The translations under genes were made by a program, and so were the position numbers. Below are positions 8,665 through 17,830 of a stretch of 64,000 nucleotides of DNA, piece by piece. The notes beneath the pieces were generated by a model, which saw nothing but the letters and a program-made list of their open reading frames with translations, did not search any database and was not told where the DNA came from. The DNA is from JAWPMT01 sp965227935. GTDB lineage: Bacteria > Bacteroidota > Bacteroidia > Cytophagales > Cyclobacteriaceae. Every line of letters begins with the position of its first letter. The stretch's first letter is position 1. Location: positions 1,240,001-1,304,000 of the forward strand of contig CBDDGS010000043.1 in assembly GCA_965227935.1 (NCBI GenBank), written 5' to 3'.

Positions 8665-9615
8665 ATGAAGAAAATTGGACTGTTTGGCTACGGCTGTGTG
8701 GCGCAGGGATTTTACCAGGCGCTACAAGTACAAAAATCCCTCGAGGCCGAGGTCAAAACCATCTGCATCAAAGACCCCAACAAAGAGCGTGGTCTGCCGT
8801 CAGAACTTTTTACGACAGAGCCGCAGGCCATTCTCGAAGATCCCGAAATCGATATTGTCATTGAACTGATCGACCAGGCGGACGATGCATTTGACATCGT
8901 GACGGCCAGCCTGCACCGTGGATTGCCCACGATCTCTGCCAACAAGAAAATGATCGCCGAGAACCTCTCGAAAGTCATCCGACTCAGCGAGAATGGCGGG
9001 CCACCTTTCAGATTTGAGGGAGCAGTCGGAGGGTCCATTCCTATCCTGGAAAGTCTGGAAAATTTCTACAGCAACCAGCCCATCAGACAGATCCGTGCCA
9101 TCCTCAACGGCTCGACAAACTACATCCTCACGAAAATGAAGGTAGAGGGTATCTCCTTCGAACTGGCACTGAAGCAGGCGCAGGAATTGGGATTTGCTGA
9201 GACCGACCCATCGCTTGATGTTGAGGGTCATGATGCCTTGTTCAAAACGATCATATTGGCCCACCAGGCTTTCGGCCAGACATTGACGCGGGAGGACATC
9301 GACCTGCAAGGCATCGATAAGCTGTCACCTTACTTGCTACAGCAGGGACGAAAAGAATACTCGAAGGTGAAGTTGATTGCCACGCTCAAACCGCAGGGCG
9401 ATCAACTGCTGGCGAAGGTGCAACCCGAAGTGTTGGAGCATACGGACATGCTGTACCCCATTGATGAGGAATACAACGCGTTCGAAATCGACGGGGAATT
9501 CTCGGGGAAGCAGTTGTTGATCGGGAAAGGCGCGGGATGCTTGCCCACTGGCTCAGCTGTGTTGAGTGACTTGAGCATTATCCTGAAGCAGAGCGAGCAG
9601 CTGGTGAAAATGTAG
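8665..9615 (+). CDS. hom: Homoserine dehydrogenase
   Basis: 316 residues. The N-terminal Rossmann motif GLFGYGCVAQGF (residues 5-16) binds NAD(P). The catalytic homoserine-DH domain shows SANKKMIAEN (about 91-100), NGSTNYILTKM and a GxDAxxK-like EGHDALFKTIILA stretch. It reduces aspartate semialdehyde to homoserine. It is short because it has no C-terminal ACT domain, so threonine feedback at this enzyme is not expected; control would come from the SAM riboswitch. It is the last gene of the metY-metX-hom operon, which converts aspartate semialdehyde to homocysteine. A second fused aspartokinase-homoserine dehydrogenase may exist elsewhere. Confidence 0.9.
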   Translation: MKKIGLFGYGCVAQGFYQALQVQKSLEAEVKTICIKDPNKERGLPSELFTTEPQAILEDPEIDIVIELIDQADDAFDIVTASLHRGLPTISANKKMIAENLSKVIRLSENGGPPFRFEGAVGGSIPILESLENFYSNQPIRQIRAILNGSTNYILTKMKVEGISFELALKQAQELGFAETDPSLDVEGHDALFKTIILAHQAFGQTLTREDIDLQGIDKLSPYLLQQGRKEYSKVKLIATLKPQGDQLLAKVQPEVLEHTDMLYPIDEEYNAFEIDGEFSGKQLLIGKGAGCLPTGSAVLSDLSIILKQSEQLVKM

Positions 9616-9739
9616 GTGATGTATCTCGAACCAAGGGCGGGTGAATGTAGTGATGAGATTCTTCACTTCGCCCCGCGTGAGGCTACGTTCTTAATGAGGC
9701 GAAAGAAGCAGCCTCGGGTCTTGGGCCAAGTCAGTTATA

Positions 9740-10264
9740 TCACTCCCTTTTCCAGTCCGACTTCAGCAGCACATACCGATGCTCATCCACGAACTCCCCA
9801 TTCTTGAAGGCCGCCATTTTGCCGACTGATTCCAGGTGATAGCCTGCCTTCTCCAGCACGCGAATGGAAGCATGGTTGTTTTCAAAAACACCAGCGTAGA
9901 TCCTCTCCAGCGGTAGTTTCTCAAAGCCATACTCGGTCATCAGTTTCAACGCCTCGGTGCCAAGTCCTTTGCCCCAAAACTCCTCTCCCAGCCAATAGCC
10001 CACTTCGGCGGAATAGCGATAAACGTCATGCTGTCTCGCCAGTCCGATCACTCCTGCTAATTGCCCTTTGTAGTCGATGGCCAGCGCCATTGGCGGATCT
10101 TCCTCGATCTTCGTTCGGATGAAGATCTTAGAGTCACGGTCGGTATAGGGATGGGGAAATTGGTCGCGAACGTTGTCCCAAATCTTTCGGTTGTCTGCCA
10201 ACCTCGCCAACTCCTCAATGTCGGCTTCCCTCAGCTTCCGAAGTTTGATGTCGCCCTGCGCCAT
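9740..10264 (-). CDS. GNAT-family N-acetyltransferase (RimJ/RimL-like)
   Basis: 174 residues of the acetyltransferase fold. The acetyl-CoA loop is in YWLGEEFWGKGLGTEALKLM (the GKGLGTEA motif, about 99-106). The N-terminal LRKLREADIEELARL helix and the C-terminal FENNHASIRVLEKAGY block are typical of the RimJ/RimL protein-N-terminal or small-amine acetyltransferases. Its substrate cannot be told from sequence. It lies downstream of lpdA on the same strand but is separated from it by a terminator, so it is probably transcribed separately. Confidence 0.88.
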   Translation of the reverse strand: MAQGDIKLRKLREADIEELARLADNRKIWDNVRDQFPHPYTDRDSKIFIRTKIEEDPPMALAIDYKGQLAGVIGLARQHDVYRYSAEVGYWLGEEFWGKGLGTEALKLMTEYGFEKLPLERIYAGVFENNHASIRVLEKAGYHLESVGKMAAFKNGEFVDEHRYVLLKSDWKRE

Positions 10265-10276
10265 ACTGTAAGAAAC

Positions 10277-10302
10277 AAAAAAAGCCCCAAACCGGGGCTT
10301 TT
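10277..10302 (-). terminator. Rho-independent terminator of lpdA
   Basis: AAAAGCCCC (10280-10288), loop AAACC, GGGGCTTTT (10294-10302). Read on the minus strand, the hairpin is followed by a run of T; it lies between lpdA and the GNAT gene. Confidence 0.85.
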
Positions 10303-10326
10303 GATCTCTAATTGCTGAGCGCTGTA

Positions 10327-11721
10327 TCAGAGGTGAATGACCTCATCGTACGCTGCCGCAGCCGCCTCCATCACCGCTTCTGACATCGTAGGGTGCGGAT
10401 GCACAGACTTGATGATCTCGTGGCCGGTAGTTTCCAGCTTCCTCGCTGCAACCGCCTCGGCGATCATTTCTGTGACGTTGGCGCCAATCATATGGCAACC
10501 GAGCCACTCGCCATACTTCGCATCGAATATTACCTTCACGAAACCGTCAGGCGCTCCCGCAGCTTTGGCTTTACCGGAAGCCGTGAACGGAAACTTGCCC
10601 ACTTTGATATCATAACCTGCTTCCTTGGCCGCCTTCTCGGTATATCCCACCGACGCGATCTCTGGAGAGCAATAGGTACAGCCAGGTATGTTGTTGTAGT
10701 CGAGGGGCTGAGGATTGTGACCTGCCATTTTCTCAACGCAGATGATTCCTTCAGCAGAGGCTACGTGTGCGAGCGCAGGGCCGTGTACGATGTCTCCGAT
10801 CGCATAAACTCCGGCGACATTGGTCTTGTAATAGTCATCAACGATGACCTTGCCACGCTCCGTCTTGACGCCCGTGTCTTCCAGTCCAAGCCCCTCAAGA
10901 TTGGTGCTCACGCCGACAGCTGAAAGCACTACGTCGCATTCCAGTTGCTCCTCTCCTTTCTTGGTCTTGACTGTCACTTTGCAGCCCTTACCTTTGGTAT
11001 CCACCTTCGTCACCTCAGAATCAAGCATGATCTTGATGCCGTTCTTCTTGAAGTTCCGTGCCAAAGCCTTGCTGACTTCTTCGTCCTCAACAGGTACGAT
11101 GTTGGGCATGAACTCAACGATCGTCACCTCGGTGCCGATAGAGTTGTAGAAATAGGCAAACTCTACGCCAATAGCTCCTGAACCCACAACCACCATCTTC
11201 TTCGGCTGCTTGTCCATCACCATGGCCTTGCGATAGCCAATGATCTTCTCATTGTCAATTGGCAGAGCAGGGAGCTCGCGAGAGCGTGCGCCCGTTGCCA
11301 GAATCGTATTTTTTGGCTTGTACTCGGTTTTCTTTCCCTTGTCGTCGGTGACTTCGACGATGCCGCCTTTTTTGATCTTGCCAAAACCGGCCAGGTGATC
11401 GATGTTGTTCTTTTTGAACAAGAACTGGATGCCTTTGCTCATACCATTGGCGACATCCCTGCTACGCTTCACCATTCCACTAAAATCAACCGCGGCATCC
11501 TTCACATCCACACCATAGTCCTTCGCATGTGTGATGTATTCGAAGACCTGCGCGCTCTTCAGCAACGCTTTCGTAGGGATGCATCCCCAGTTGAGGCAAA
11601 CGCCGCCAAGCTCTGCCTTCTCTACCACGCCTACTTTCATACCTAGCTGGGATGCCCTGATCGCCGCGACGTAGCCACCAGGACCACTGCCGATCACAAT
11701 GAGATCATATTGTGAAGCCAT
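10327..11721 (-). CDS. lpdA: Dihydrolipoyl dehydrogenase (E3)
   Basis: 464 residues, the family's normal length. It is an FAD flavoprotein that reoxidises dihydrolipoamide in 2-oxoacid dehydrogenase complexes using NAD+. Visible features are the FAD motif GSGPGGYVA (11-19), the redox disulfide GGVCLNWGC with Cys42 and Cys47, the NAD motif VVVGSGAIGVEF, the second FAD motif VYAIGDIVHG, and the catalytic pair in HPHPTMSEA (His443, Glu448). A fused E1 subunit lies 46 kb away in this window (57913), so E3 is not clustered with it. A promoter with -7 box TAAATTTG lies at 11777-11784. Confidence 0.96.
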   Translation of the reverse strand: MASQYDLIVIGSGPGGYVAAIRASQLGMKVGVVEKAELGGVCLNWGCIPTKALLKSAQVFEYITHAKDYGVDVKDAAVDFSGMVKRSRDVANGMSKGIQFLFKKNNIDHLAGFGKIKKGGIVEVTDDKGKKTEYKPKNTILATGARSRELPALPIDNEKIIGYRKAMVMDKQPKKMVVVGSGAIGVEFAYFYNSIGTEVTIVEFMPNIVPVEDEEVSKALARNFKKNGIKIMLDSEVTKVDTKGKGCKVTVKTKKGEEQLECDVVLSAVGVSTNLEGLGLEDTGVKTERGKVIVDDYYKTNVAGVYAIGDIVHGPALAHVASAEGIICVEKMAGHNPQPLDYNNIPGCTYCSPEIASVGYTEKAAKEAGYDIKVGKFPFTASGKAKAAGAPDGFVKVIFDAKYGEWLGCHMIGANVTEMIAEAVAARKLETTGHEIIKSVHPHPTMSEAVMEAAAAAYDEVIHL

Positions 11722-11776
11722 ATTTCATTGGTTTATAATTAGTCAAATATCTATTTCGGATGATGTACAACCCGCG

Positions 11777-11806
11777 CAAATTTAAGTCAACTTTGCTCCC
11801 CGGAAA
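11777..11806 (-). promoter_or_regulatory. Bacteroidota-type promoter for lpdA
   Basis: On the minus strand TTTC (11806-11803), 18 bases, then TAAATTTG (11784-11777), a perfect TAnnTTTG -7 box. Transcription would begin about 45-50 bases before the ATG. Confidence 0.5.
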
Positions 11807-11936
11807 TGCCGTTAGAAAAGCACGGTAGCGAACAATATCCGGAGAAAAACAAGGGTCTGATAAGGAAGGTTCGTGGATAACTCCCCATCAGAATAGAATC
11901 TTTTCCACACTCCGATGACTACAGCATTTTCCTCCG

Positions 11937-11944
11937 TAACTTTG
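11937..11944 (+). promoter_or_regulatory. -7 promoter box directly ahead of the O-methyltransferase start
   Basis: TAACTTTG matches TAnnTTTG exactly and ends 5 bases before the ATG at 11950. Transcription would begin at or next to the start codon, giving a leaderless or near-leaderless message. A convincing -33 TTTG is not seen at the normal distance. Confidence 0.4.
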
Positions 11945-11949
11945 CAGCC

Positions 11950-12588
11950 ATGGAATTCTTCCCAGAGGAGCTCTCTACCTACGTCGAGAACCACTCTACG
12001 CCAGAATCCGACCTTCTACGACGGATTTACAGGGAAACTCACCTCCACGTATTAAAGCCCCGAATGGTCAGCGGCCACCTGCAAGGTCGATTTCTGTCGA
12101 TGATCTCAAAGATGATCGCGCCGAAATACATCCTGGAAGTGGGAACGTATACTGGCTACTCCGCCTTATGTCTGGCAGAGGGCTTGCAGCCTGACGGTCG
12201 ACTGATTACACTCGATATCAATGAGGAGCTGAGGGGACGTGTGAGGGCCTATTTCGACGAGTCCCCCTACGGAGATCAGATTGAGGCGAGAGTGGGCAAT
12301 GCGCATGATATCATCCCGACCCTTGACTATCAGTGGGACCTGGTTTTTATCGATGCGGACAAGATCAATTACCACCGCTATTACGACATGGTCATTGACC
12401 GCGTAAGGCCGGGTGGATGCATCATTGCGGACAATGTGCTATGGAGCGGGAAGGTCGTCCAAAACAATAAAAACGACGAAGACACCGTTGCGATCAGAGA
12501 CTTTAATCTGAAAGTCCAACAAGACCCAAGAGTAGAAAATGTGCTGGCTCCCATCCGGGACGGCCTGATGATGATTAGAAAATGTTGA
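11950..12588 (+). CDS. SAM-dependent O-methyltransferase (COMT-like)
   Basis: 212 residues of the metal-dependent O-methyltransferase family (caffeoyl-CoA/catechol type). The SAM motif is ILEVGTYTGYSALCLAEG (61-78). The metal ligands are Asp135 (FIDAD), Asp161 and Asn162 (ADNVLW). The conserved N-terminal FFPEELSTYVENHSTPES begins at the third residue, which fixes the start at 11950. The family methylates catechol-like hydroxyls; the substrate here is not known. The stop overlaps the start of the next gene by 7 bases, so the two are probably one transcript. Confidence 0.92.
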   Translation: MEFFPEELSTYVENHSTPESDLLRRIYRETHLHVLKPRMVSGHLQGRFLSMISKMIAPKYILEVGTYTGYSALCLAEGLQPDGRLITLDINEELRGRVRAYFDESPYGDQIEARVGNAHDIIPTLDYQWDLVFIDADKINYHRYYDMVIDRVRPGGCIIADNVLWSGKVVQNNKNDEDTVAIRDFNLKVQQDPRVENVLAPIRDGLMMIRKC

Positions 12589-14585
12589 AACACTGCTTAT
12601 TCTTTTTGATGGGAACCTTCACACTGATGGGTGTGAGCGCCCAATCCTCGTCCATACCCAAGGTTCCTGCGAAGATGGACCTGGCCGATATGAAACTGAC
12701 GATCACCTCCCAGGCACAACAGGATATCCAGCGGGACGTCAACATGCTGCGTGCCAGCGACAGGTATTTCAAAGTAAAGCTGGATAGGGTGGCCCTCTAT
12801 ATGCCTATCATAGAGCGCATCTTCAAGGAAGAAGGAATTCCAGACGACCTCAAGTACCTCGTATTACAGGAGAGCGCACTGATCTCAGATGCGGTATCGT
12901 CATCGAATGCAGTCGGTTTCTGGCAATTCAAATCTTTCACCGCCGAGGAAGTAGGGATGAGGGTGGATGACAAAATTGACGAGCGCAAAAACATCGTCGC
13001 CTCGACTCGTGGTGCAGCCAAATACTTCTGGAAGCACCAGAAGAAGCTGGACAACTGGGCGCACACGGTGACAGCGCACATGACAGGTGAAGGAGGAATC
13101 AAAAAGTATGTCAAAGCCGGTGACAAGGGTGCGAAGAAGATGACCATCAACAAGGACAGTCACTGGTATCTAAAGCGGTTCCTGGCACATAAGATTGCCT
13201 TCCAGGAGCACCTCGATCACAAGCATACCAAGGACATGAAGCTCCTGGAGTACACCAAAGGAGGTGGCAAAGCCATTGCAGCAATTGCACAGGACTTCGA
13301 TGTAGATGAGGGCACGCTGAAAGAATACAACAAATGGCTGCTACAAGAACGGATACCAGATGACAGGAAGTACATGGTCTCGATCCCTCTGGGTCCAGGT
13401 ACGGAGGCACCGAAGAAAATGATCGCCAAAAACGAAGAACCAAAGCAGGAGAAAAAGAGCAAGAAATCTGCCGGCGTGTTGGCAGGGGTTACCCTGAAGT
13501 CGCCATTTGAAAAGAATGATGCTGCGATCAAGGTCAATGGTGTGCCAGCGATCGTCGCAAAGGACGGCGAAACGTTCAGCGATCTGGTCGCGCGCTCCGG
13601 GCTGCCCATGGCCAAATTCCTCAAGTTCAATGACCTTGAAAAGGAGCGAATCGTGCTCCCCGGCGATATCTACTTCGTCAAACGAAAGAAGAAAAAGTCG
13701 TCCATTGGTTTTCATGTGGTGAAGCCGGAGGACACCTTTTGGAAACTGTCGCAGCAGTACGGCATCAGAATGGACAAGTTGGCCATCAACAATCGGATGT
13801 CGCTGATCGATGATCTAAAACCCGGACGTGTCTTGTGGATGGGTAAGAAAAGACCGAATGATGTCGACGTGGAATACCGCGATGTACCTGTGACGGCGCC
13901 CAAAGAAGAGCTAGTGGCCAGAGAGAAAGATACACCTCCAAGGTCAACGTCGCCAGTCACGACCACAACAGATGAACCTACCTCTCGGCCTGTCTCACAA
14001 AAGCCAGTGGCAACCACCACCACTGCAGTGACGCCCCCAGTTCCGGCTGCACCTGAAACCGAGGTCATCGTGACGAAGACCACTGGAAACTTTCATGTCG
14101 TCCAGCCCGGTGAAACGCTATGGAGGATCTCCAAGGCTTATGAAGTTGAGGTCGCCACAATTAGGGAATGGAACAATCTCGGAAAGAATGACGCCATCCA
14201 GGCTGGACAGGAGTTGGCCATAAGAAAGATCGAAGAGGAAAAAGCAAGTCCAGAAACGGCCATGACGGCGACACACGTAGTAGAAGCTGGCGAGACACTC
14301 TGGAAAATCTCAAAAACTTACGATATCCCAATCGCCTCGCTCCGTGAGTGGAACGGCCTGGGAAGCGACGACGCACTACAGCCCGGCCAGGAGTTAATGC
14401 TCAGCCAGACCGGTATCGACAACAAGCCCGTGGCAAAATCAACAGCCACCTACGTAGTTCAACCCGGTGACACGCTTTACGGGATTGCGCGGTCGCATAA
14501 CATGGAATTGGAGGAGCTCCTAAGCCTCAACAAGAAAGCAGATAACAGCCTGGCGGTAGGTGAAGAATTGGTGGTGCACAAATAG
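12582..14585 (+). CDS. Lytic transglycosylase with LysM repeats (MltD-like)
   Basis: 667 residues. A signal peptide (MLKHCLFFLMGTFTLMGVSAQ) directs it to the periplasm. An SLT domain at about 65-205 has the catalytic Glu97 in LVLQESAL, with the family motif SSNAVGFWQFKSFT. Two degenerate LysM-like segments (about 225-270 and 305-365) and four clear LysM domains follow: about 368-418 (FHVVKPEDTFWKLS), then after a Thr/Pro-rich linker, copies beginning FHVVQPGETLWRIS, THVVEAGETLWKIS and TYVVQPGDTLYGIA. It would cleave peptidoglycan strands to 1,6-anhydro products during wall remodelling. The start ATG overlaps the methyltransferase. Confidence 0.92.
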   Translation: MLKHCLFFLMGTFTLMGVSAQSSSIPKVPAKMDLADMKLTITSQAQQDIQRDVNMLRASDRYFKVKLDRVALYMPIIERIFKEEGIPDDLKYLVLQESALISDAVSSSNAVGFWQFKSFTAEEVGMRVDDKIDERKNIVASTRGAAKYFWKHQKKLDNWAHTVTAHMTGEGGIKKYVKAGDKGAKKMTINKDSHWYLKRFLAHKIAFQEHLDHKHTKDMKLLEYTKGGGKAIAAIAQDFDVDEGTLKEYNKWLLQERIPDDRKYMVSIPLGPGTEAPKKMIAKNEEPKQEKKSKKSAGVLAGVTLKSPFEKNDAAIKVNGVPAIVAKDGETFSDLVARSGLPMAKFLKFNDLEKERIVLPGDIYFVKRKKKKSSIGFHVVKPEDTFWKLSQQYGIRMDKLAINNRMSLIDDLKPGRVLWMGKKRPNDVDVEYRDVPVTAPKEELVAREKDTPPRSTSPVTTTTDEPTSRPVSQKPVATTTTAVTPPVPAAPETEVIVTKTTGNFHVVQPGETLWRISKAYEVEVATIREWNNLGKNDAIQAGQELAIRKIEEEKASPETAMTATHVVEAGETLWKISKTYDIPIASLREWNGLGSDDALQPGQELMLSQTGIDNKPVAKSTATYVVQPGDTLYGIARSHNMELEELLSLNKKADNSLAVGEELVVHK

Positions 14586-14604
14586 CCTCTTTGGAGAAGA
14601 GGCT
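14584..14604. terminator. Hairpin between convergent genes
   Basis: AGCCTCTT, loop TGGAG, AAGAGGCT: an 8-bp perfect stem overlapping the transglycosylase stop region. There is no T-run; it may act as a two-way transcript end. Confidence 0.4.
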
Positions 14605-14619
14605 TGCGCCATATTGAAC

Positions 14620-17616
14620 CTAGTTCTTGAGGAATCGGACGTATACTCCGGCCTCTGTGCTTAAGAAGAAAACACCAGTATTCAGTCGGGACACGTCCAA
14701 AGTGTACAAGCCTGTTGATTGTCCCGCGCTAAGCCTCACCAACTGAGTTACGTCTTCTCCCAGGGTATTGAAAACCTTAAGATCTCGGACATCAGAGAGA
14801 GATCCACTCAGTGTCAACCGGTCCTGAGCGGGATTGGGATAGAGCGAGAAGGATGCTGAACTTGTCTCTCCCACCGTCACCTTCACCACGGAAGAGAAAT
14901 CAAAAGAACCGTCAAAATCTGTTTGTTTCAGGCGATAGTAGGAGTTACTGGGGAAAGGATTGTCATCCAGCGCCTCATAGTCAATCCTCTCTTCGGAGTT
15001 ACCTGCGCCTGGGACGATCAAGACGTTTTCCCAGTGCTGTGCATCCAAAGACCTTTGGATGGTGAAAAAGTCATTGTCCTGCTCTGAGGCCGTAGACCAT
15101 CGAAGTGCGACGTTGCCTTCCTCCGTGGCCGATGCTTCAAACCCGATGAGCTCCACGGGCAGCGGGGTTCCGGAATCCACCGACGCAATGGTGACGTAGC
15201 TCGTACTATTCAGAGGCACGTGACTAGTATTGATACCACCTACTATGATCGAACCGAGGGTGAAAGTAAGTCCATCCGCAGTACTATAGGCTGTAGCCCC
15301 GGACGAGAAATCTCCATCCGCATCTACGAGCAGTCGCAAGTCAGCGGTATTAACCGGCCCGATCTCCTCCCATTCGAACTCAATGCTGTATGTATCAGTG
15401 AAGTTAGTATTGGTGATCTTCCATTCCCTGGCGAGTCGAGAATAGACAGAGGCTGGCTTTTCCGCCAGTCGTCCGTAGAGCCTTTCGCCATTGTGGCCAA
15501 TGGCCAGGAATGACACATCGTTCGTGATCGTACCTGTGTTGGATGCATTGTCTGTCGTCAACGTATTGAGATAGACCCGGAGAGAGTCATCCGGAGTATG
15601 TGACTGTCGCTGGTACAAATCAGAGTCGTCGTCCCGACCGATGACGACAACCTGCTGATGATAGCCGGCATTCAAATCGGCATCCCAAACGGTAGTGCCA
15701 TCAGAAGCAGTATAGTCACCGGCAGTACCTCCCCCGGTGTTGCTAAGGGTAAGCCCATACTTCATGGCGAGATAGCTCTGGATTTTGTTGTGATCGCCGG
15801 CGCTCACAGCACTCGTGTAGATGGCCATTTCGGCGATCTTGCCATCGAAATAGTTGGTTGTACCGCTGTTGCTACCTACATAAAGTGACTGTCCCGTACC
15901 AGTCACGGTACCCGCCGTATTGTCGACCGCTATACTCTCCCCATCTCTTAAAATCGCCTGGGATTGACCCGCGATTGTCTGACCTGATGTCGTACTGAAC
16001 AGATTGCTCCAAAGATGTGGGTCACCTGTCGTTCCTCCCCAGGCACCACTCAGGCGATAATTCCCTGAGTAGTCTCCGGCATCCCAATAATAAGTCCCAT
16101 CCGACCATGGTGCGTGTGTAGAAAAGCGATTGGGGCTGCAGTTCTCATGCAACACGAAAGATGTCTTGACAACATCGGTCACCAGGACATAGTATACATT
16201 AACATCAGTATAGGCATCTGTTCCGAGGAAACCGGAAGCATCGGACATCCCGTCATCTGTTCCATCGAAGTCCAGGACCGGGTGGTAGTTGATGTTATTC
16301 GTGGTATTATTTCGAAATCTAGGCTGGAAGGTGCCATTCCCCTGACTCAGACCATTGCCTTGTCCACTCTGATCGCTCCATGATGAAATGGCAGCACCAT
16401 CGGTTGTACTGCTCGTGCCGGATATCGACTTGAGCCAAAGGGAAAGGTCCGCAGCCACTCCCCCGGGAGGATCTACTACCTCGACCGGATCTACGGTAGA
16501 GTAAGTTGTAGGATCAAGCTGGTTGTTGTGCTCGGTAGCCAGCCAATCTGCGCTCTGCGGTGTCGACATGAACCGAACCTCGTCGATGAAGCCGTCTATT
16601 TCCTCGTTGTCGCCGGGACTGTCCCCCATGTAGGCTCCCGTGCCATTGATGGTAAAGGCCTCTCCCGGGTCGGAATCAACTATGGAAATATCCAAAACAC
16701 CATCTACGTACAGAAGCACATGCGTGGCGTTCCGCACGAAAACAATGTTGTGCCAGGTTTGATCCACCACATCGATATTGCCATAGTAATACCTTCCACC
16801 CGAACCATTCACTTCGAAATAGACCCGCATGTAGTCGTCATTGCTCCCATCGTCGGTAATACCAACATGAAACCACGACGAGCCGTCATAATGATCAAAT
16901 ATGTACTGATCATCCTGGACAAGGTTAATCGACGACCTATACCACAAGGAAAAGGTAAACTGATTGTAGGTCCGAGGATTCATGACTGTGAGGTCGATAT
17001 AATCATTGGAATTGAGGCCACCGAATTCCTGACCAGGACCAAATCTTCCCGTCTTACCAGTGGCGGCTATGCGGTCATGGCCATGATTGCCGTTGCCTGT
17101 TGCGTCCCTGTAAAGATTGTTGGTGGTCCTGCCAGCAGCGTCCTCAGCCAGGTGCCATACGGCGATGTAATCAGAAATCCAGGTATTGGTTGTCGACGGG
17201 TCCGTGGAGATAGCAGCATTGCCGTAATACATATATATTTCCGTATCGACACTGCTATAAAGGGTAGGAATCCGGACCCACGCTACGTACTGCCCAGTTG
17301 ATCCATTGTAGTACTCGAGTTCATGATTGAGTATGGTTGTCCCATCCGCCGCTGTGAAGATGACATCGTATCCGTTGGCATTTTGAACGTCTCCGCCATT
17401 CGCAGTGGTGCGTAATTGATTATCGGTAAGGTCCACAGCATAGGGGAAATCTGTCAGGTTGGATCCACCTGACACCATTGCATTATCAATAGTGATCTTC
17501 CTTCGGAAGTTGTACTCCGAGGCTTGCCCATAGCTAACTTCCAATCCGGCCAGCAGGAATAACAGCCCGACCAACGCAGGGAGTCTGCTTTGATTGTACT
17601 GGTTGATCATATCCAA
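14620..17616 (-). CDS. T9SS type A secreted LamG/DUF2341 surface protein
   Basis: 998 residues. A signal peptide ends near VSYGQ (about 31). Next come a DUF2341-type domain (about 38-130, FRRKITIDNAMVSGG), a LamG-like concanavalin fold (about 150-370, VAWHLAEDAAG...GFIDEVRFMS) and an LWLK...WSDQSG LamG-like module (about 390-640) with its trailing beta domain (to about 800). The end carries a fibronectin-like domain (VALRWSTASEQDNDFFTIQRS) and a T9SS type A sorting domain (FSLYPNPAQDRLTL ... VYVRFLKN). It is predicted to be exported by the type IX system and cell-attached; LamG-like domains suggest glycan or protein binding. The same module family builds the giant neighbour at 17831. Start could also be the ATG two codons on. 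Confidence 0.88.
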   Translation of the reverse strand: MDMINQYNQSRLPALVGLLFLLAGLEVSYGQASEYNFRRKITIDNAMVSGGSNLTDFPYAVDLTDNQLRTTANGGDVQNANGYDVIFTAADGTTILNHELEYYNGSTGQYVAWVRIPTLYSSVDTEIYMYYGNAAISTDPSTTNTWISDYIAVWHLAEDAAGRTTNNLYRDATGNGNHGHDRIAATGKTGRFGPGQEFGGLNSNDYIDLTVMNPRTYNQFTFSLWYRSSINLVQDDQYIFDHYDGSSWFHVGITDDGSNDDYMRVYFEVNGSGGRYYYGNIDVVDQTWHNIVFVRNATHVLLYVDGVLDISIVDSDPGEAFTINGTGAYMGDSPGDNEEIDGFIDEVRFMSTPQSADWLATEHNNQLDPTTYSTVDPVEVVDPPGGVAADLSLWLKSISGTSSTTDGAAISSWSDQSGQGNGLSQGNGTFQPRFRNNTTNNINYHPVLDFDGTDDGMSDASGFLGTDAYTDVNVYYVLVTDVVKTSFVLHENCSPNRFSTHAPWSDGTYYWDAGDYSGNYRLSGAWGGTTGDPHLWSNLFSTTSGQTIAGQSQAILRDGESIAVDNTAGTVTGTGQSLYVGSNSGTTNYFDGKIAEMAIYTSAVSAGDHNKIQSYLAMKYGLTLSNTGGGTAGDYTASDGTTVWDADLNAGYHQQVVVIGRDDDSDLYQRQSHTPDDSLRVYLNTLTTDNASNTGTITNDVSFLAIGHNGERLYGRLAEKPASVYSRLAREWKITNTNFTDTYSIEFEWEEIGPVNTADLRLLVDADGDFSSGATAYSTADGLTFTLGSIIVGGINTSHVPLNSTSYVTIASVDSGTPLPVELIGFEASATEEGNVALRWSTASEQDNDFFTIQRSLDAQHWENVLIVPGAGNSEERIDYEALDDNPFPSNSYYRLKQTDFDGSFDFSSVVKVTVGETSSASFSLYPNPAQDRLTLSGSLSDVRDLKVFNTLGEDVTQLVRLSAGQSTGLYTLDVSRLNTGVFFLSTEAGVYVRFLKN

Positions 17617-17830
17617 AAAACTCAGCGGACCGCACGCTGCTTGTCTATAGCTCAGGAGGTGCCTGGAGGCGGTCTATCCATCCAAAAAGCAAGATAACGA
17701 TGTTATCACCACCGCTATGTGTAATTTCGATCATTGTGATCATAGATGCGACGACTGGTGAAAATCGCCGTATGAACCCTGTTTCACTAAGAATTGAGTG
17801 ACTTAGAAGACAAAGGCCTGGATCCAGATC
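17617..17830. promoter_or_regulatory. Intergenic region with two short palindromes
   Basis: The perfect inverted repeats GATAAC-GAT-GTTATC (17693-17707) and GATCA-TTG-TGATC (17729-17741) lie 22 bases apart upstream of the 998-residue gene and downstream of the giant gene. They could be operator sites or transcript-end hairpins. No T-run follows either. Confidence 0.3.

Noticed and set aside
9616..9739. Small gene after hom
   Set aside because: The open frame has no fold pattern and overlaps the end of the GNAT gene on the other strand; it looks like repeat-like intergenic DNA.
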